In this document: in pieces, positions 60,305-64,000 of the stretch
Numbering within the stretch: the stretch's first letter is position 1
Layout of the letters: every line of letters begins with the position of its first letter
Assembly: GCA_009760855.2 (NCBI GenBank)
Contig: WPIO01000002.1
Coordinates: 8,230,001 to 8,294,000 of the forward strand
Source of the DNA: Cristatella mucedo
Lineage: Eukaryota > Bryozoa > Phylactolaemata > Cristatellidae
Direction: 5' to 3'
Length of the DNA stretch: 64,000 nt
Made by a program: the position numbers and the translations under genes
Notes under the pieces: generated by a model
Databases searched by the model: none
What the model saw: only the letters and a program-made list of their open reading frames with translations
Told to the model about the DNA's origin: nothing

Positions 60305-61052
60305 TTAAGATCAGGGAGTTTATCCCTGCGATGGCAACATTTATCTAGATTGCAGTCCCTCGATTCATTATAGCACCGATGTGTCTACATTCGATCCGGT
60401 GACTAGTGACATCGGCCTGAAATTCATCCGAATCAAAGAAGACAACAAGTACTTTGGACTCTATTCCTGGTGTCTTGCTCCTACGGCGTATTGATCTGCC
60501 GCTGCCATGCATAAGTAAAATCATGAATATGTCATTATACTCAGATTTTGTCCCATCACTTTTCAAGAACAGCTGTATTCAGACCACTATACAAGAAAAC
60601 AGCACTAGACCACGGGAAGTTGAGCAACAAACGCCCTGTCTTCCTTCCACAGTTTCTATCAAAGACAGTGGAGCGAGTCATGGCGAACTAGCTCAACTCA
60701 TATGATGAAACTTCAAACTTTGCTAATAATTTCCAGTCCGGCTTTAGAGCTAATCACTCCACAGAATCGGCATTGCTTAGGGTGTTCAACGACCTACGTA
60801 GAAATGCAGACGTAGGTAGTGTCTCTGCTGGTTTTGCTCGATCTTTCGGCAGCTTTTGATACTATCGATCACAAAGTTCTTCTAGAGCGCCTCTCATCTC
60901 GCCTAGGCATCGCTGGCTCAGCTCTGAAATGGTTCAGGTTTTATCTCAGTGGAGGACTCCAGAGTATTGACGTGAATGAACAAAGATCTTCCGAGGTACC
61001 TCTGAAATATGGGGTACCTCAGGGTTTGGTGCTAGGTCCGGTTCTATTGGAA

Positions 61053-61499
61053 TGTATCTCCGTCTGTTAACTCCACAAAGTCATTATGACCATGCAGGTG
61101 TTACTTAGGAGAGTTTTGCATAGAGCACTCACAGCCTAAGCGGCTTTCGGTACGCATTCGGTAGCCAACAGACTTCGTCTCACGCAACAAAGAGAAAGTG
61201 GGAAGCATAGCAGAGTCAGGAGAGCACTTGAGGTAGTGAGTAGCATAGAAGTAGCAGCTCAGGACCGCTGAAAAGGATGTGCCATAGTCGGCAGTAGGAG
61301 AGTAGTTGTCGCTGCGTAAGAATTGTGGAAGAGTTCCATAGTCTTTGACCTGCAGAGCTAAAGCTTCAGTCGCCAATGGTCTTTAAGAGGAGGAATGGGA
61401 CAGCTAATGTATTGTCCACGCAGGACCTGAGGGCGCGAACAGGCTAAAACGCGTGCAGCAGTTCAGTTAGGTATGGAGAAGCTAAGCCGTGGCGGGCCT
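61053..61499 (-). mobile_element. LINE family 2 (minus), nested in family 1 RT
   Basis: Minus-strand 3' fragment with the conserved terminus (ATGTATCTCCGTCTG on the plus strand) and coding part YSPTADYGTSFSAVLSCYF. Its 5' truncation is at the LAPSYLAELL region. On either side the family 1 RT reads GTGCTAGGTCCGGTTCT, then TTCACGGTTTACACTC, so the insertion lies just after the GVPQGSVLG codons. Confidence 0.88.
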
Positions 61500-62690
61500 T
61501 CACGGTTTACACTCTCTCTTGCTGATGTGATTGCCAAGCACAATATAGGCTTTCACTTATATGCAGATGACACTTAGTTGTACCTTTGCTTTGATAAATT
61601 CCTCCCTTCGAGCACCTTGAATTCTCTCAACTCCCTTGCTGTATGTATTGATGGCATCCCCACATAGATGGCAGAAAATGCTCCTTAATTGAATGATGAT
61701 AAAACTAACTTAATAGTTAAAGGCAAACCAAGTGTGATGCAGAAATTAGAAAGGCTGCCGCTCAAAATCAGCTCTGCCAGCAGATCTCTTTTTGAATCTT
61801 CACGAAATTGAGTTATCGTGTTCACGCAGTGATCTTTCGTTAGACGGCCACATCAGCTCCCCAATCAAGTCTGCTTTTATTCAGCTACATAATATCGCTA
61901 AACTTTAGGTTTGTTTAGTCAGGGATACCACATCTAAATTGTTCCACGCACTTATAACATCCCTTCTTGACTTCTGTAACTCTCTGCAGCTTGCATACGG
62001 CCTGCACAATCAGGAACTTACCACTGGTGCAAAACTCTTCAGCTAGGCTTGCCTCTTGTGAGCGTGGCGGTTGCCACATTACACCACTTCTCGCCGACCT
62101 GCAGTGGCTACCAGTCAAGCAACTCATAGAATTCAAGGTTTGTCACTCATTTTTAAGTTCCTTCATTCTTTACCTGCAGCCTACCCATCACATATATTCC
62201 TCAACCTGGTTGAGCATCGCACCACCTGGTTTTCGGAATCTAACTGTTTACCCATACCTCATACAAACTTCAAATTCTTTGGAGACCATGCATTTAGCTT
62301 GTAATCTCTCAAAGCCTCGAACTAACTCCCAGTTTCTGTCACGACATCCCTGACATGGCTATATTTAAAACTAAATTTAAAACGCACCTATTGATGACAG
62401 GATTTAGCGGGTAACTCTGCTTCGTCCTTTAGGTCCTTATGCATGCTGACACTGCTGCATGCAGCCACCAACCAGGCTTGCATGCTAAAACTGTACATTT
62501 CACTCCTAACTATGTTATTATGGTTGTTTATCGAGCATGCTACAACTAACCAGTCGATTGTATTCCATTAGCAGCATATGTAACAAGAGTAGAAAAAGAT
62601 TGAGTTATTTGTTTGCTTTGTTTGCTTTCTTTGCGTTTTTCTATTGTTTGCTTTATCAAATGCATTATTAGTATTATCATCATTATTATG

Positions 62691-64000
62691 TAAATGAATT
62701 AAGTCTGTGCATGATTATGTAATATTTTGTATCGCATTCTTTAATTTCTCCAGCCATGAAATGGTTGAAAAATCCTCCGACAATCGACTGCACACTTAGT
62801 TGGGGGCACAAAACTCGAGCTACCAATTACATGCCGTGCAAAACTTCATCTTAAAAGGCAGCTCTGCTGGTTGAAATTGGAACAAAAAATGTCCCTCAAG
62901 CCCTATAGCTATTGCTGTGAAATGGCGAGATATTATATTTACTGTGGCCAAAGTTATAAACAGCATACACAATCCTGAGATCCGGAGCTCGAGCTGGAAA
63001 CTGCTTGTAGAGTGAATATTGCATGGTACAGATTAAACTAACATCGCCGTGACTCTAGCATGGAGCGCTAATTCTCTTGCAGGTAATATGCAGTGCATTT
63101 CACATTCAGCTTCCTTGCTGCCAGACACAGTAAGCCGGAGATGTCCTACTAATGCAAAGCCTCCTGGCGGCGTCGCACTCCTCTCTTAAACATCCTGAAG
63201 ATTATCGGTTATTCGAGCAAGCGATGCCACTCAATACAAGCCTGGCATTTGAGATATTCTTAGTTATTTTTTGAACATCGAAGAAGAATTTAAGTAAGCG
63301 TCTTTAATCACTCTGCAGAGAAAACGCCCATTGCACTTGGTTTTTTGTCGCATAAAGTTTTCGGATATTTCTTCTTAAACCATGACGCCTTTCCGAAATA
63401 CTTCTCTGGTGTTTCCAGTGCGATTACTTTTACTAAGGTAAGAATTTTCATTACGTATTTTTTATATAAGCTAGAGTCAAATCTGCGTGCAAACTGGAGA
63501 GAGAACACCTTTTTGAAGAATTGCGAAACTCTATTAGCCTAGAATGTCACGAGCGGTAATTATTCAGCCAATGGTCTGTCGAGACGGCAAGGCAAGATTT
63601 TTTTCAAGCGCACGGTGCTGAGATTGATTAAGCTAATATGCTTTTCATCTTCAAACATACATGTGACGTTGGCTAAATATTCTTTTCTTTTCAAGTGCTC
63701 TCAGTGTGGTTCCCGCTCCATGCGTAGGGGATGTTGTCTGGCCGCAGTAGAACGCCGCAGCAGAGACCGTCAGCATGAGCGACCAGCGGTGGAAGGAAGG
63801 TGCGATAGAACTTGTTGTCACGATCTTTTCTATAATAAACGTATAAAGAACTCAGCCGATAAGACCGTGTTAGGATATATTAGATGCCGCATCCTAGTCG
63901 TTCGGAGCAAGCATCTTGGACGGAAGGTCTATTCGCCATCCTTGGATTTCTGCACTGGGTCGACGACGCTGGCAGCTCGCTTTAGATTGGCTGTAGTCAG
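62691..64000. other. Unassigned DNA at window end
   Basis: No supported gene. The last 300 bp are more GC-rich (CGCCGCAGCAGAGACCGTC near 63754) with a TATAATAAACGTATAAAG string at 63831, possibly the edge of an element or gene that continues outside the window. Confidence 0.3.

Larger units (their letters stand above)
59390..62690 (+). mobile_element. LINE family 1 (plus), longest copy, with two nested insertions
   Basis: Contains pieces upstream of RT not seen in the 7-kb copy: a linker reading LVDSYNTTLASMLKEFAPM, then RPKLEKACTRSGLTVNRQAY and FYQSIIAKGKSGFYKNIVES, typical of the endonuclease-RT joint of CR1/L2 elements. RT follows: FQSGFRANHSTESALL, LLDLSAAFDTIDH, KYGVPQGLVLGP. After an insert, the thumb (LADLQWLPVKQ) and 3' UTR follow, with a decayed tail near 62580-62690. 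Interrupted by SINE-B at 60115-60304 and LINE family 2 at 61053-61499. Many stops and shifts; not functional. The endonuclease catalytic part is not recognisable. Confidence 0.85.

Noticed and set aside
1-64000. CRISPR arrays, operons, bacterial promoters or attachment sites
   Set aside because: Introns, LINEs, SINEs and poly(A) signals show animal nuclear DNA; no regular short repeat/spacer array was seen.

Overview
The window looks like nuclear DNA of an invertebrate animal. It holds intron-containing genes with GT-AG splice sites, TATA/initiator-like promoters and AATAAA or ATTAAA poly(A) signals. Gene density is low, and copies of non-LTR retrotransposons, tRNA-derived SINEs, a Tc1/mariner relic and a solo LTR are everywhere. 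Nothing fixes the species. A marine invertebrate such as a mollusc or annelid is a guess from the repeat style, not a demonstrated assignment.

Three host genes can be supported, all on the + strand. (1) A small secreted C-type lectin spans about 6.8-17.6 kb. It has a signal-peptide exon, a possible 25-nt exon and two CTLD exons, and its introns are swollen by LINE insertions. (2) Gene A (39.7-43.0 kb) and (3) gene B (51.9-57.2 kb) are tandem paralogs. Each encodes a secreted protein of about 320 residues with a signal peptide, one N-terminal cysteine pair and a long series of predicted amphipathic helices. Both have seven coding exons with identical intron phases (1,0,1,0,0,1), and three of the seven exons are the same length (128, 193 and 104 nt). 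Each seems to start with a short non-coding exon behind a TATA-like promoter. I recognise no named family; the pair is the best candidate for an undescribed protein family. Spliced reconstructions are mine, made by eye.

Repeats: LINE family 1 (CR1/L2-like, 3' end a conserved hairpin followed by TTA repeats) has about a dozen copies or tails. LINE family 2 (a related reverse transcriptase with a different 3' end) has about six, two of them nested inside family 1 reverse transcriptase. A tRNA-derived SINE (SINE-A) carries a 3' tail resembling the family 1 hairpin, so it probably depends on the family 1 reverse transcriptase. A second tRNA-like SINE (SINE-B) has four copies. A 229-bp solo LTR with a 5-bp target duplication interrupts one SINE-A.

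Layout: 0-6.7 kb, repeat relics and unassigned DNA; 6.8-17.6 kb, lectin gene; 18.2-19.1 kb, a diverged tandem repeat and a possible small RNA; 19.8-25.3 kb, SINE and LINE pile-up; 25.3-30 kb, mostly unassigned; 30.7-33.4 kb, a degenerate satellite of about 170-bp period; 34-39 kb, SINE-A, a tandem segmental duplication with LINE fragments, and the Tc1 relic; 39.6-43 kb, gene A; 43-51 kb, LINE and SINE relics and a decayed coding-like stretch; 51.9-57.2 kb, gene B; 57.3-62.7 kb, SINE with solo LTR, a GC-rich composite and the longest LINE family 1 copy; 62.7-64 kb, unassigned.
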